DNA of 64,000 nucleotides from positions 4,092,001 through 4,156,000 of the forward strand of contig NZ_JAQOMS010000002.1 of NCBI RefSeq assembly GCF_028401425.1, read 5' to 3'. Each line of letters opens with the position of its first letter. The first letter of the stretch is position 1. Made by a program: the position numbers and the translations under genes. The notes beneath the pieces were generated by a model. It saw nothing but the letters and a program-made list of their open reading frames with translations, had not been told where the DNA came from and did not search any database. This document shows positions 9,889 to 18,839 of the stretch, in pieces. Source of the DNA: Psychrosphaera algicola (lineage in GTDB: Bacteria; Pseudomonadota; Gammaproteobacteria; Enterobacterales; Alteromonadaceae).

Positions 9889-9927
9889 CCAACCCTCATA
9901 ACCCAACTGGTTAATAATGAGGATTGG
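9889..9927 (+). terminator. Hairpin downstream of the Lrp-type gene
   Basis: An 11-bp inverted repeat with one mismatch (ccaaccctcat and atgaggattgg) lies 62 bp after the regulator stop. There is no clear T-run, so this may be a weak or factor-dependent terminator. The remaining bases to 10043 show no gene. Confidence 0.45.
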
Positions 9928-10043
9928 CATCAAAGCGAGTTTTATAAATGAAAGACAGTAAATCCAAAATCGGAGGAATTTGGTTAACTCCCGCTCTAAA
10001 AGCGAGGACTGTTTATCTTTTTAATGTAAGTTATTTAATCCAG

Positions 10044-10361
10044 TTAATTGTGGGCGAGCTTAAGACCGACAATTCCGGCGCATATTAACCCTAAGCTCAC
10101 TAGCTTTAGTACGTCAGTCGACTCATCAAATAGCAATATGCCAAATACAGCAGTGCCGACAGCGCCAATACCTACCCATATCGCGTAGGCTGTGCCTACT
10201 GGAAGTGTTTTCAATGCGATACCTAATAATAAGAAGCTGGCGATAAGCGAAAACATAGTGCCAACCGTCGGCCAAAGTTTTGTAAAACCGTCCGTATATT
10301 TTAATCCAATGGCCCAGCTAATCTCAAATAAGCCCGCAATGAATAAAATTATCCAACTCAT
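10044..10361 (-). CDS. gdx: SMR-family guanidinium exporter (Gdx/SugE type)
   Basis: A 105-residue four-helix small multidrug resistance protein. Segment 1 carries the membrane-embedded glutamate (LFIAGLFEISWAIGLKYTDGF), and the FEISWA context is that of the SugE/Gdx branch rather than EmrE. The other helices are FSLIASFLLLGIAL, GTAYAIWVGIGAVGTAVFGIL and VSLGLICAGIVGLKLA. Gdx proteins export guanidinium in exchange for protons as an antiparallel dimer. A guanidine-II riboswitch lies directly upstream, which fixes the functional assignment well beyond general SMR membership. Confidence 0.93.
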   Translation of the reverse strand: MSWIILFIAGLFEISWAIGLKYTDGFTKLWPTVGTMFSLIASFLLLGIALKTLPVGTAYAIWVGIGAVGTAVFGILLFDESTDVLKLVSLGLICAGIVGLKLAHN

Positions 10362-10365
10362 AAAT

Positions 10366-10426
10366 ACCTCTCAAATAGTTATGGGGCCGTCCCCTAATGA
10401 AATTTGAGAGGTGAGGTCGTCCTCAC
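10366..10426 (-). promoter_or_regulatory. Guanidine-II (mini-ykkC) riboswitch
   Basis: On the minus strand there are two short GC-rich hairpins with ACGR loops. The first is gtgagg-ACGA-cctcac (10411-10426) and the second is gggg-ACGG-cccc (10383-10394). This is the defining architecture of the guanidine-II class. The linker between them holds acctctcaaat (10402-10412), an exact 11-base complement of the segment containing the ribosome binding site (10366-10376), just before the ATG at 10361. Without ligand the site would be paired and translation blocked. Guanidine binding to both loops should free it. The downstream gene is a guanidinium exporter. Confidence 0.92.
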
Positions 10427-10748
10427 TTCGTAACCGTATGAGCCTGCAGTATAACTCATGTTTAGTAAATTATTTAGATTAGAAACCTTAGCGAGTTTTT
10501 CAACTATCTTCAATTTTGTTGCCTAGATATTAAGATTTTTCTCTGATTTAACTCGAAAAATGTAGGTCAAATTGATTTTAATACAATAGCTTTTTTGTCT
10601 TTTCACCGGTTACTAAAGGGAGTGGCATCATTACGCTGCTCGCAATAAAAATTTTCACCATTAAGTTTTATTATGGTTTTTGATTTGTGAATTGTTTTAA
10701 TCCTAAGCATAAGCAAATACGCTCCCCCAACCGGTGTATAACTAATTA
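10427..10748. other. Intergenic region between the riboswitch and the sulfatase
   Basis: An AT-rich, divergent promoter region. It should hold the promoter for the riboswitch transcript (minus strand) and one for the sulfatase (plus strand). I see no further gene, repeat or strong hairpin. Confidence 0.5.
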
Positions 10749-12692
10749 ATGAAAAATTTTAAACGTGTTTTGAAAATTACGTCAGTTTTCTCCTCTCTGA
10801 GCTTGTTACTTATTTGTAAAATGGGTTTTACAGCGCAACGCCCCAATATCTTATGGCTGACCTTTGAAGATACAAGTGCCTATGAATTAAGTCTCTATGG
10901 TAATAAAGATGCAAAACAGCCAAATATTGATGCTTTGGCAGCGAGTAGTCTGGTTTTCCAACAAGCGGCGTCAAATGCACCGTATTGTTCGCCAGCAAGG
11001 TCGACGTTAATTTCGGGAAATTATGCCACCAGTTATGGTGCCGACCATCATCGTGCAGCGGTTGATGCAAGTCCGAGCCGATTGTATTTCCCAAGCTTAT
11101 TAAAAGATGCGGGTTACTTCACGAGTAATAACAAAAAACGTGACTATAACGTTAAGCTTTCTAAAACAGAGTTGGCACAAATTTGGTCTGAGTATGACAA
11201 AAAAGCGACATATAACAGCCCAAAACGAAAATCAGAGCAACCTTTTTTCTCTGTTTTTAATGGCCATATGACACATATGAGTCGTTTGACGTCTTATACC
11301 ACTGCACAACGTCGAGAATTTAGTCAATCTGCAGGTGTATCAAGCGATGCTAAACCAGACTACTTACCTGATTTACCAGAGATAAATTCTGATCATCAAT
11401 TTCACTTAGAAGGTGTTGTGGATGTTGATAGTTGGGTTAAGTTTTTTATAGATGATTTAAAAGCAAAAGGTCTGTATGAAAATACGATTATATTTGTTTA
11501 TTCTGACCACGGCGGAAGTTCACCGATGGGCAAAGGATTTTTGTCATTTAGACACTCACTGCAAGTACCTTTGGTGATCCACGTGCCAACTAAATTTAAG
11601 CATCTCGTACCGACTAATGTTGAGGCGTTACAAAACAAGCAAGTCAGTTTTGTCGACTTTGGACCTACGGTATTAAGTTTAGCGGGCATACCAACACCTA
11701 AAGAAATGCGTGGTCAGGCGTTTTTGGGCGAACTTGAAAACCATACAAGGCAATACAATCATAGCTTTAGAACCAATCAAGAAGACCATTTTGATCCCTG
11801 ACGTGGGGTGAGTGATGGTCGCTATCATTTTGTGCAAACCTATTTGAAGCGCAAGCCTATAATGCTTAGAAATGATTTCCAATGGGGCATGCCGTCAAAC
11901 ATTGCACTGGATGAGTTTGCAAAGACTAAATCGGGTCAAGTGTTTAGAAGAAAATATTATAGTTTCAAACGCGGTGAGTATCTCTACGACACTAAAACCG
12001 ACCCTTTGGAACAAACGCCGTTAAGAAATCTCACTGCGGAACAAATAGCGGTTCATAGCGAACTGACTGCGCAAGTGAGTCGTTTTATAAGAGAAACAAA
12101 AGACTTAGGTTTTGTGCCTGTGGAATTCAAGAAAGACAAACAATTTGAGCAATGGTTGGCTGCTGATTTCAATTACAATAAGCTTTATGATCTTGTCGAA
12201 CTCGTCTCGACAGTTTCGTTAAATAATGTACCTGAGCTTACCAAACTGATTGATGACAAGTCGCCAGTTATCCGTTTCTGGGCGGTTCAGGGGTTTGCTG
12301 AACTTGCTGCTCAAGGTGTTTTGAAAAGTGTTCCAAAACGCTTTATTGAGGTGGCTAATAAAGATCATTCGGCGGTAAGTGCAGTTGCTCTTGAAACGTT
12401 AGTGTATTTAGAGCAAAAAGGAGCAGTGGAGGCATTGATTAAAAATGATTCTAAACTTCAAAAGCGTTCTGCCTTAGAAACAATTGCCTATCTTCGTCCA
12501 GAGTTATTGTTGTCACATGTAAGACGTCTCGAACAATCCAATTTAAATAAAACGACAGTAAAGGTGATTAAGTCAGCGCTTGGTGTTATTAAAGCAACCG
12601 CAATTGCGTCTAAAAAACAGCTTAAAGATGGGATCGCAGTGAACAAAGAGCGACGAGAACTCTACCCACTACCGAGTGTTAAGCAGAAATAA
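10749..12692 (+). CDS. Family S1 sulfatase with an in-frame TGA
   Basis: A secreted sulfatase. A signal peptide covers about residues 1-29. The metal-binding start is RPNILWLTFEDTSAYELSLYG, and the formylglycine motif C-x-P-x-R is present in PYCSPARSTLISG, with further family motifs HMTHMSR and VYSDHGGSSPMGKG. A TGA at 11799-11801 interrupts the gene after NQEDHFDP, and the same frame resumes at once with RGVSDGRYHFV, the segment sulfatases place after the core. The downstream part (to 12692) carries the C-terminal subdomain and an alpha-helical, HEAT-like tail. Because no frame change is needed, a single substitution (for example TGG or CGA to TGA) explains it. It may be a real nonsense mutation or an error. 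Confidence 0.85.
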
Positions 12693-12723
12693 GAGTTATT
12701 GGTTGTAAGTCTTGAGGGCAGAA

Positions 12724-12774
12724 GCCACATAAATAGTACGTTTCTATGTAAGTTTTACGTATTTATTATGTGGC
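12724..12774. terminator. Bidirectional-looking hairpin after the sulfatase
   Basis: A long imperfect inverted repeat (gccacataaatagtacg at 12724 and cgtatttattatgtggc ending 12774) lies about 30 bp downstream of the sulfatase and is followed by a short T-rich stretch. It is a good candidate terminator. The rest of the gap, 12775-13010, shows no gene. Confidence 0.6.
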
Positions 12775-13010
12775 CTTTATCGTTTTTGGCGCGGGTTAAC
12801 TGAGCATTAATAATATCTATTTTACTGAAAACTTATGTTGAAAATTAGCAGTACATCAATCTAAGTGGCTAATATTGAGGGGTAGTAATTCTGGAAAATG
12901 TATCTGGGCTTATTGCCTAAATTACCCCCAATCAACTGTTACTAACTCAACTGCTACTAACTCAACTAGCACGGGGCTTCCATTGCTCACCTTAACTCTT
13001 AAGTAACAAT

Positions 13011-13036
13011 AAATGTGCCTTGTTTAAGACACATTT
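13011..13036 (-). terminator. Terminator hairpin for the SulP-Usp operon
   Basis: An inverted repeat (aaatgtgcctt and aagacacattt) lies 26 bp beyond the stop of the universal stress protein gene, and on the minus strand it is followed by a T-rich stretch. It plausibly ends the sulP-usp transcript. Confidence 0.55.
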
Positions 13037-13062
13037 AATTACTCAAACTCTAGCTAGTAAGC

Positions 13063-13911
13063 TTAACGTAAAACAATTAAAGGCACTGCGATACGTTCAA
13101 GCATTTTAATAGTATTACTACCAACAAAAAATTGGCGTAGCTTTGAGTGGCCAAATGCCCCCATCACTACGAGGTCAATTGCATTTTCAACTTGATAGCG
13201 CAACAGCGTTTCATTGATATTACCTTCTAATACCGCCGTCGTTACGTTTAAGCCTTTGTCCTTGAGTCTTTCGGCCGCCGAGTTAAACTTATCTATTAAC
13301 AGTGGTTCATTGTTTTTTATCGAAACGAGGTGGCAGTCTATTCCGTGCAATAACCCGCCGTCGATTACTTTTTGTAGCGCTCTATCAGCCGTTTCTCGTC
13401 CATCATAGGCGATCATAAATGACCTAGGTTCCACAAACTGTTCAGGCACAACAAAGACGGGGTCACTGGCTTTACGTAAAAGGGTTTCAAGATGTGAGCC
13501 TAACGCTTTAAAATCGCCTTCATGTTCGGCTCCTTTGCGTCCAATGACAATGAGACGTGTTTGGTCTTCAAGACTCATAATTGCATCGACAATATCTCCG
13601 TGTCGTTGCGCTTTCTCAATGTTTACAACACCACTTGAGCGCGCTGCCGTTGCCGCTGAATTTAGAAGTTCATCGCCCAATTTAACAGCAAGTCTGCTTT
13701 TTTGTTCATCGAGCTCAGTCATTTCCTTTAATAACTTGGACTGTGCACCAAGGCCAATCGCGCCACTGTAGTCATCGGCTCCATGTTGTTGCTTTTTTCC
13801 AGTGTATGCAAAAAGTTAGGTTTTATCTAACTTTTTTGCTGCCCATGTTCCAGCATTTACAACCGATGTTGTTATAGCTGAACCATCAATACATGTAATT
13901 ATTTTTTCCAT
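13063..13911 (-). CDS. Tandem universal stress protein (UspA family), broken near the N-terminus
   Basis: A two-domain UspA-type protein of about 282 residues. The true start is ATG at 13911 (MEKIITCIDGSAITTSVVNAG). An in-frame TAA at 13816-13818 follows LDKT, and the frame is then open to 13063. The local sequence reads better if two compensating indels flank it, so an error is likely. Domain 2 ends with VVMGAFGHSKLRQFFVGSNTIKMLERIAVPLIVLR, the ATP-binding signature G-2x-G-9x-G-(S/T) region, and domain 1 has LIVIGRKGAEHEGD...LRKASDPVFVVPE. The gene starts 10 bp after the SulP transporter stop. Such SulP-Usp pairs are common, and the Usp may modulate the transporter. Confidence 0.85.
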
Positions 13912-13921
13912 TATAATTTCC

Positions 13922-15410
13922 TTAGTGTCCACCTAGTAACTTATCAACTTCATTTGGATCATTATGCACACCAAATTTGTCGACAACGGTCTCTGTTGCT
14001 TCATTCATGCCTATGATATTGACAGTCGCCCCTTCTCTTCGAAATTTGATGACGACCTTATCCAATGAAGATACTGAGGTAATATCCCAAAAATGTGCAT
14101 GGGTTAAATCAATAATGACAGTACTAACTACTTCTTTAAAGTCGAAGTAATCGATAAATTGCTCCGCGGAGGCAAAGAAGACTTGGCCTTTAACTTCATA
14201 GGTGCGAATTCGTTGGTCTTCGTCAAAATTTGACTTAACCACCATGAAACGTCCAATTTTATTAGCGAAGAATAGTGTCGCAAGCAATACGCCAATAAAG
14301 ACACCTATCGCAAGATTATGGGTCATAACGACCACAACAACGGTGGTTATCATAACAATATTTGATGACAGTGGATGTTTCTTCAGATCGGTAATTGACG
14401 TCCAGGAAAAAGTCCCTATCGAAACCATAATCATTACAGCAACCAAAGCTGCCATAGGAATAAGGCGTAACCATTCATCCAAAAAGACGACCATTACCAA
14501 TAGAAAAGCGCCGGCAACAAAGGTTGATAATCGGCCTCGGCCCCAGATTTAACGTTAATAATTGATTGACCAATCATGGCACAACCGGCCATGCCACCAA
14601 ACAGTCCTGCGCCAATATTTGCTATGCCTTGACCTTTACACTCTTTATTTCTATCACTCGTGGTGTCTGTTAAGTCGTCAACGATTGTCGCTGTCATCAT
14701 TGACTCAAGTAAACCGACAACGGCAAGGCCAGCAGAATAAGGGAAGATAATCGCTAGTGTTTCAAAGTTAAGAGGTACATCAGGCCACAAAAAATAGGCA
14801 GAGTATCAGGCAGTTTCCCCATATCACTCACCGTTCGGATATCTAATCCCATGATCACGGATACTATCGTTAATGTAACAATACACACTAGAGGAGAAGG
14901 AATCGCTTTACCGATTACAGGTAAGTAGGGAAAAAGATAAATAATCATTAAGCCTGCGGTCGTCATGGCGTAAACATGCCATGTAACATTGGTCAGTTCG
15001 GGTAACTGGGCCATAAAGATCAAAATAGCGAGTGCGTTAACAAACCCTGTCACAACTGAGCGAGAAACAAAGCGCATCAACTCACCAAGGCGCAAAAATC
15101 CCGCCGCTATTTGCAATATACCGGTCAATAACGTTGCCGCGAGTAAATACTCAAGGCCATGTTCTTTGACTAGTGTAACCATAAGAAGCGCCATTGCACC
15201 TGTGGCTGCCGAGATCATACCCGGTCTTCCGCCGACGAAGGCAATTACGACAGCGATACAAAAAGATGCATACAATCCAACCTTAGGATCGACCCCTGCA
15301 ATAATTGAGAAAGCGATAGCTTCAGGAATAAGGGCAAGCGCCACTACTATTCCCGCAAGCACATCACCGCGAATATTAGAGAGCCAGTCTCTTTTAATAT
15401 GTTCAAGCAT
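13922..15410 (-). CDS. SulP-family anion transporter with STAS domain (frameshifted)
   Basis: An inner-membrane SulP (SLC26-like) anion transporter of about 495 residues. The N-terminal part (WLSNIRGDVLAGIVVALALIPEAIAFSIIAG and GLYASFCIAVV, then GRPGMISAATGAMALLM) holds the first conserved helices and the substrate-site helix. The frame breaks twice, near 14780 and 14500. The last segment contains the final helices and a C-terminal STAS domain (FFASAEQFIDYFDF, VIIDLTHAHFWDITSVSSLDKVV). The anion could be sulfate or bicarbonate; the sequence alone does not decide. It is followed after 10 bp by a universal stress protein gene. Confidence 0.9.
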
Positions 15411-15766
15411 GAAAAATAACCTAATTGAAATTATCCTCTAAAATGAGGAATAAAAATTTAATGAAAGATGCAAACAAGTCTCGCGTTTGACGCGATAATC
15501 AGAGCTCTAAGACGAGCAAAAGGTAGGGGGAACTTATGGTGGCGTAAGTTTCAAAAAACCTCTATACAATGAAAATTTTACTCATTGTATATTACTTAAT
15601 CAGTAGTTCAATTCACATTTTATATTTATTGGTAATAAAATACGTAAAAGTTGCATAACTGCTGCTATTTTCTGAGATTAAACAAAAAAATCCATCAATT
15701 GAATTTTAAGGTTATTAATTCACAGAGTTAGAAAAGTGGATCCTATTGGTAATTTTAAAACATGAT
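15411..15766. other. Intergenic region upstream of the SulP gene
   Basis: AT-rich sequence between the sulP start and the hairpin at 15767. It should contain the sulP promoter. I see no open reading frame or repeat worth naming. Confidence 0.4.
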
Positions 15767-15807
15767 AAATGGACATATATGATAATAATTATCAGCTATG
15801 TCCGTTT
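15767..15807. promoter_or_regulatory. Hairpin enclosing a Fur-box-like 6-1-6 palindrome
   Basis: An inverted repeat (aaatggacata at 15767-15777 and tatgtccgttt at 15797-15807) surrounds gataataattatc (15781-15793), which matches the GATAAT-N-ATTATC core of a Fur site. It lies 3 bp after the ybaM-like gene, so it could be that operon's terminator, or an operator for the downstream sulP gene about 370 bp away. Which role is real cannot be decided here. Confidence 0.4.
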
Positions 15808-15810
15808 ATT

Positions 15811-15993
15811 TTATTTCTGAATGGCTTTTTGTTGCAGATCTGACTTTACAAGTTCAATTGCGAGCAGGGCAACGTCAATATCGACTTTATTGTTTTCGAG
15901 AAGAAAAATTAAATCCACTGCCAGTTTCACGTGATCAGGAGCGTCCGCCAATGCATCGGTCTTAACCTGTTGTTCTAGTTGCTCTTCTAACAC
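15811..15993 (-). CDS. ybaM: YbaM-like DUF2496 small protein
   Basis: A 60-residue protein with the DUF2496/YbaM signature APDHVKLAVDLIFLLENNKVDIDVALLAIELVKSD. This closely matches the E. coli YbaM core (APDEVKLAVDLI...). It begins at a GTG two bases after the stop of the ComFB gene, so it is translated from the same message. Function is unknown in the family. The acidic, Gln-rich N-terminal extension (about 15 residues) is longer than in E. coli. Confidence 0.75.
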   Translation of the reverse strand: MLEEQLEQQVKTDALADAPDHVKLAVDLIFLLENNKVDIDVALLAIELVKSDLQQKAIQK

Positions 15994-15995
15994 TT

Positions 15996-16268
15996 CTATT
16001 GATCTCGCCTTTCTCGTGAACTCATAAATTCAAGTGCACGTTCGATAGACTCTCGTACATTCATTTCCATTTCAAACCGTTCTGCAGCTGGTAGGTAGAA
16101 AGCCATGTCGACTTCATGGCGAATATATTTAGAAGGCAACTGGTTCAAAACGATACAACATAAATCGGACAAAAATTCATAATCAAATTTTTGATCTAAC
16201 TTGTGTGCATTGATGTAATCAATTACCAGCTTTTCATAATAATTATGAATGTCGTCACTCATTTGCAT
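15996..16268 (-). CDS. ComFB-family protein
   Basis: A 90-residue protein with the ComFB domain: NYYEKLVIDYI near the start, YEFLSDLCCIVLNQLPSKYIRHEVDMAFYL in the middle, and a charged C-terminus. ComFB was named from the Bacillus competence operon, but in gammaproteobacteria it is found outside competence loci; in other bacteria such domains have been linked to cyclic-di-nucleotide sensing. It is a short operon with the DUF2496 gene. It may start at the second Met (MSDD). Confidence 0.8.
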   Translation of the reverse strand: MQMSDDIHNYYEKLVIDYINAHKLDQKFDYEFLSDLCCIVLNQLPSKYIRHEVDMAFYLPAAERFEMEMNVRESIERALEFMSSRERRDQ

Positions 16269-16397
16269 AACGTGTCCTTAATTTAATGAAGATTAAAACC
16301 TTGTATCCGTTAACTTTAGCATCGAATAATTTGTTGTGACAATGCTTTGGCAATTTAGCCGCTATATTATAAGTTTTGGCAACCGATAAAGTGCGTG

Positions 16398-17311
16398 TTA
16401 AGTCGCGGTGAAGACATCAATAGCACTGCGAATGAGTTGCATGTGAACTTGGGTAAGTTTCGCGATATCTCGTTGATACCCACCACCAATTACCGCCATG
16501 ATGGGTAAACCCAATTGTTTTGCGCGATTAAATACAAACTGATCACGCAAATAGATACCTTGGGTTGAAATGTTCAATAAGCCTAAGTCATCATCTTCAT
16601 GGATATCAACTCCTGCGTCGTAAATGATAAAGTCAGGTTTAAAACTTTGCACTGCAGCGTCGAACGTTTCTTCTATTATAGGAAGGTATTCTGTATCACC
16701 GATGTGGCGGTCTAAACCAAGATCCCAATCACTTTGTTGTTTGCGCGTCGGGAAGTTTTTTCACAATGAATAGAAACCGTAAATATATTTGATTCATTTT
16801 CTGCGCACACTGCGGTGCCATCGCCCTGATGAACATCACAATCAAATATGAGGATGCGTTGAGCAAGATGATTATCTAAAAGGTATTTTGCAGCAATTGT
16901 AAGGTCATTAAATACACAAAAACCGGAGCCAAAGTCTGGGTGAGCATGATGGTAGCCCCCAGTACAATTGATGGCGATACTATGTTCTAAAGCTAGCTTA
17001 GCCGTCTCTAATGTCCCGTTAACGGCGGTTAAAGTTCGATTGACAAATTGTTGTGACCATTCAAATCCAATGCGTTTCATTGCTTTTGGTGATATTTGAC
17101 CGCTGATGAAGTCTGCGACATATTGCTTAGTATGAATGGAACACAATAGGTCAGGACTGATATAACCCGGTACGGGGTTGCTGACGAGTTTATTTGGGTA
17201 TGTGGCAAATGCCGTATCGAATAGCGCTTGGTATTTTTCGATTGGAAAACGGTGTCTTTTAGCGAGGTCGAGTTGGCTATAAATTGGATCGAAAACAACG
17301 GGAAGTTGCAT
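16398..17311 (-). CDS. Histone-deacetylase-family amidohydrolase (frameshifted)
   Basis: A zinc-dependent deacetylase of the HDAC/AcuC/acetylpolyamine amidohydrolase superfamily, about 304 residues. The catalytic core is clear: INCTGGYHHAHPDFGSGFCVFNDL holds the paired histidines, and RILIFDCDVHQGDGTAV holds the zinc-binding D-x-H. The frame breaks near 16760 in a T-run. The C-terminal frame supplies the third zinc ligand region (FIIYDAGVDIHEDDDLG) and the final GGGY motif (MAVIGGGYQRDI). Substrates could be acetylated lysine or polyamines. The start codon overlaps the last base of the priC stop, so the two are coupled. Confidence 0.9.
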
Positions 17312-17919
17312 TAATATTGCCTTTCGTCGAGTTTTTGAATTTGTTCTTCGATTTTACTGATTGCTTGACGGCAACGCCCCAATCGTTGGTGTGTGACTAG
17401 TACGTCATCTTGTAAAGTTTGGCGCTGAGCTTGCCCTGAATATTTATTAAGGGTTTGTTGTTTTTCGGCTACCATATCGACTAAACGTCGTTCAAATTCT
17501 TGTAATTTTGAAAGCTCTTCATAAAGTGAGCGACTCGATGCGCGGGCCTGTTTGGCAAATTGCTTCACTTTATTTATCTGTTTTCTATGTGTGGCGTTAT
17601 ACGTTTTACTTTTGGTATTAAGAACAACAGAGTTGAGTAGCCCACGAAAACAAGAAAACTGATCGGCGACTCGGACAGAAAGATGTTCCATCAGTTGTAT
17701 GTTATGAATTGACCCCAACTTTTTGACGTTATTTTCGAGTTCTAATACGTAGTCTTTTAATTCATCTGAACGTGTGTAAAAAGTTGTAGAATTAAACAGA
17801 TCATTTTTAGCAAACCATTTCTCGGGTAAAATAGATATCGCATTGAGTTGCTCTTTTAACGACTCAAATTGTTGACACAATATTTGATAGTTATTTGTAC
17901 TTGAATTCATACGAACCAA
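17311..17919 (-). CDS. priC: Primosomal replication protein N'' (PriC)
   Basis: A 202-residue, largely helical basic protein. The C-terminal half carries the PriC signature: EFERRLVDMVAEKQQTLNK, then RLGRCRQAISKIEEQIQKL, closely paralleling E. coli PriC (FERRLREMVAERR and RLARCRHALEKIE). PriC reloads the DnaB helicase at stalled forks. The N-terminus is divergent. The start is uncertain: TTG 17919 or the in-frame ATG at 17910. It is coupled to the deacetylase gene downstream by a one-base stop/start overlap. Confidence 0.87.
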   Translation of the reverse strand: MVRMNSSTNNYQILCQQFESLKEQLNAISILPEKWFAKNDLFNSTTFYTRSDELKDYVLELENNVKKLGSIHNIQLMEHLSVRVADQFSCFRGLLNSVVLNTKSKTYNATHRKQINKVKQFAKQARASSRSLYEELSKLQEFERRLVDMVAEKQQTLNKYSGQAQRQTLQDDVLVTHQRLGRCRQAISKIEEQIQKLDERQY

Positions 17920-17941
17920 AAATCCTACTTATTCTTAACAA

Positions 17942-18741
17942 TTAAAACCAAGCGTCAAATGCCAACTTCAATGCCATGCAACTCACAACCACGGTAAATA
18001 GTGGGCGAATAAATTTATTACCAAAGTGGATTGCTGAATGTGCGCCAGTATAGGCACCGATCATTAAAAACAAGCCCATGGAAATCCCAATAAACCAGTT
18101 AATGTAACCTAAATAGATAAATGTCACGAGGGAAAAGAAGTTACTAATAAAATTCATTGAACGGGCGACACCCGATGACAGCAATATATTCATTTTGTAC
18201 AAATACAAATTACTGACTGTCCAAAAAGCGCCGGTACTATAGGTCCAGCAAAACCGTCATAAAACCCGAGTGTGAATCCTTGGCTTGCCTGCTGAGTTTT
18301 TAATTTGGGTGTTTTATCAGGGAGTAAGTTGTGTTTCACTGCCGCTGTCCGATTAAATAAGGCGTAAAACGCACTAAAGCCGATTAAGATCGGAAGTAAT
18401 TTGTTCAGTATATTTGGATCTAAATAAGAAACCGCAACAGTACCGACAATTGAGCCAATAGCAGTATACCAAAAACTTATTTTCCAAAACGAGGGATCAA
18501 AAAGTCGCTTCTTATAGAAGGTATAGGCCGCGGTTAGGGAACCAAAAGTAGCGGCAAGTTTATTTGTACCTAAGGCGACATGTGGTGGTAATCCACTGGC
18601 CAGTAGTGCTGGAACAGTAAGTAAACCACCGCCTCCAGCGATAGCGTCGATAAAGCCAGCGGCAAAGGCACATACGACTAAAATGAACAGTAGACTTGTC
18701 GACAACCCTGTCATTTCAGTCAACCAAATGGAAATCTCCAA
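17942..18741 (-). CDS. TauE/SafE-family membrane transporter (frameshifted)
   Basis: An inner-membrane permease of the TauE/SafE (sulfite exporter) family, about 265 residues. The N-terminal repeat has FAAGFIDAIAGGGGLLTVPALLASGLPPHVALGTNKLAATFGS, the family's GGGG...P...G-P...A-GTNK signature. The second repeat begins GFYDGFAGP. Around 18200 the frame shifts, and the remainder (SSGVARSMNFISNFFSLVTF, GAYTGAHSAIHFG) restores the second GAxxGxxxA-type motif. The substrate is unknown; family members move sulfonates, sulfite or other small organic anions. The gap to the divergent polB is 98 bp. Confidence 0.88.
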
Positions 18742-18839
18742 ACTATTTCTCCACGAAATCTACCTATTGCACCTTGATTGAAACAACAGCTTGTCTTATA
18801 AAAGCAGGATTATAACGTCATCTCAGTTGAAAATGTATC

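Noticed and set aside
11790..11850. Selenocysteine at the sulfatase TGA
   Set aside because: No convincing SECIS-like hairpin directly downstream, and sulfatases use Cys/Ser-derived formylglycine at a different position.
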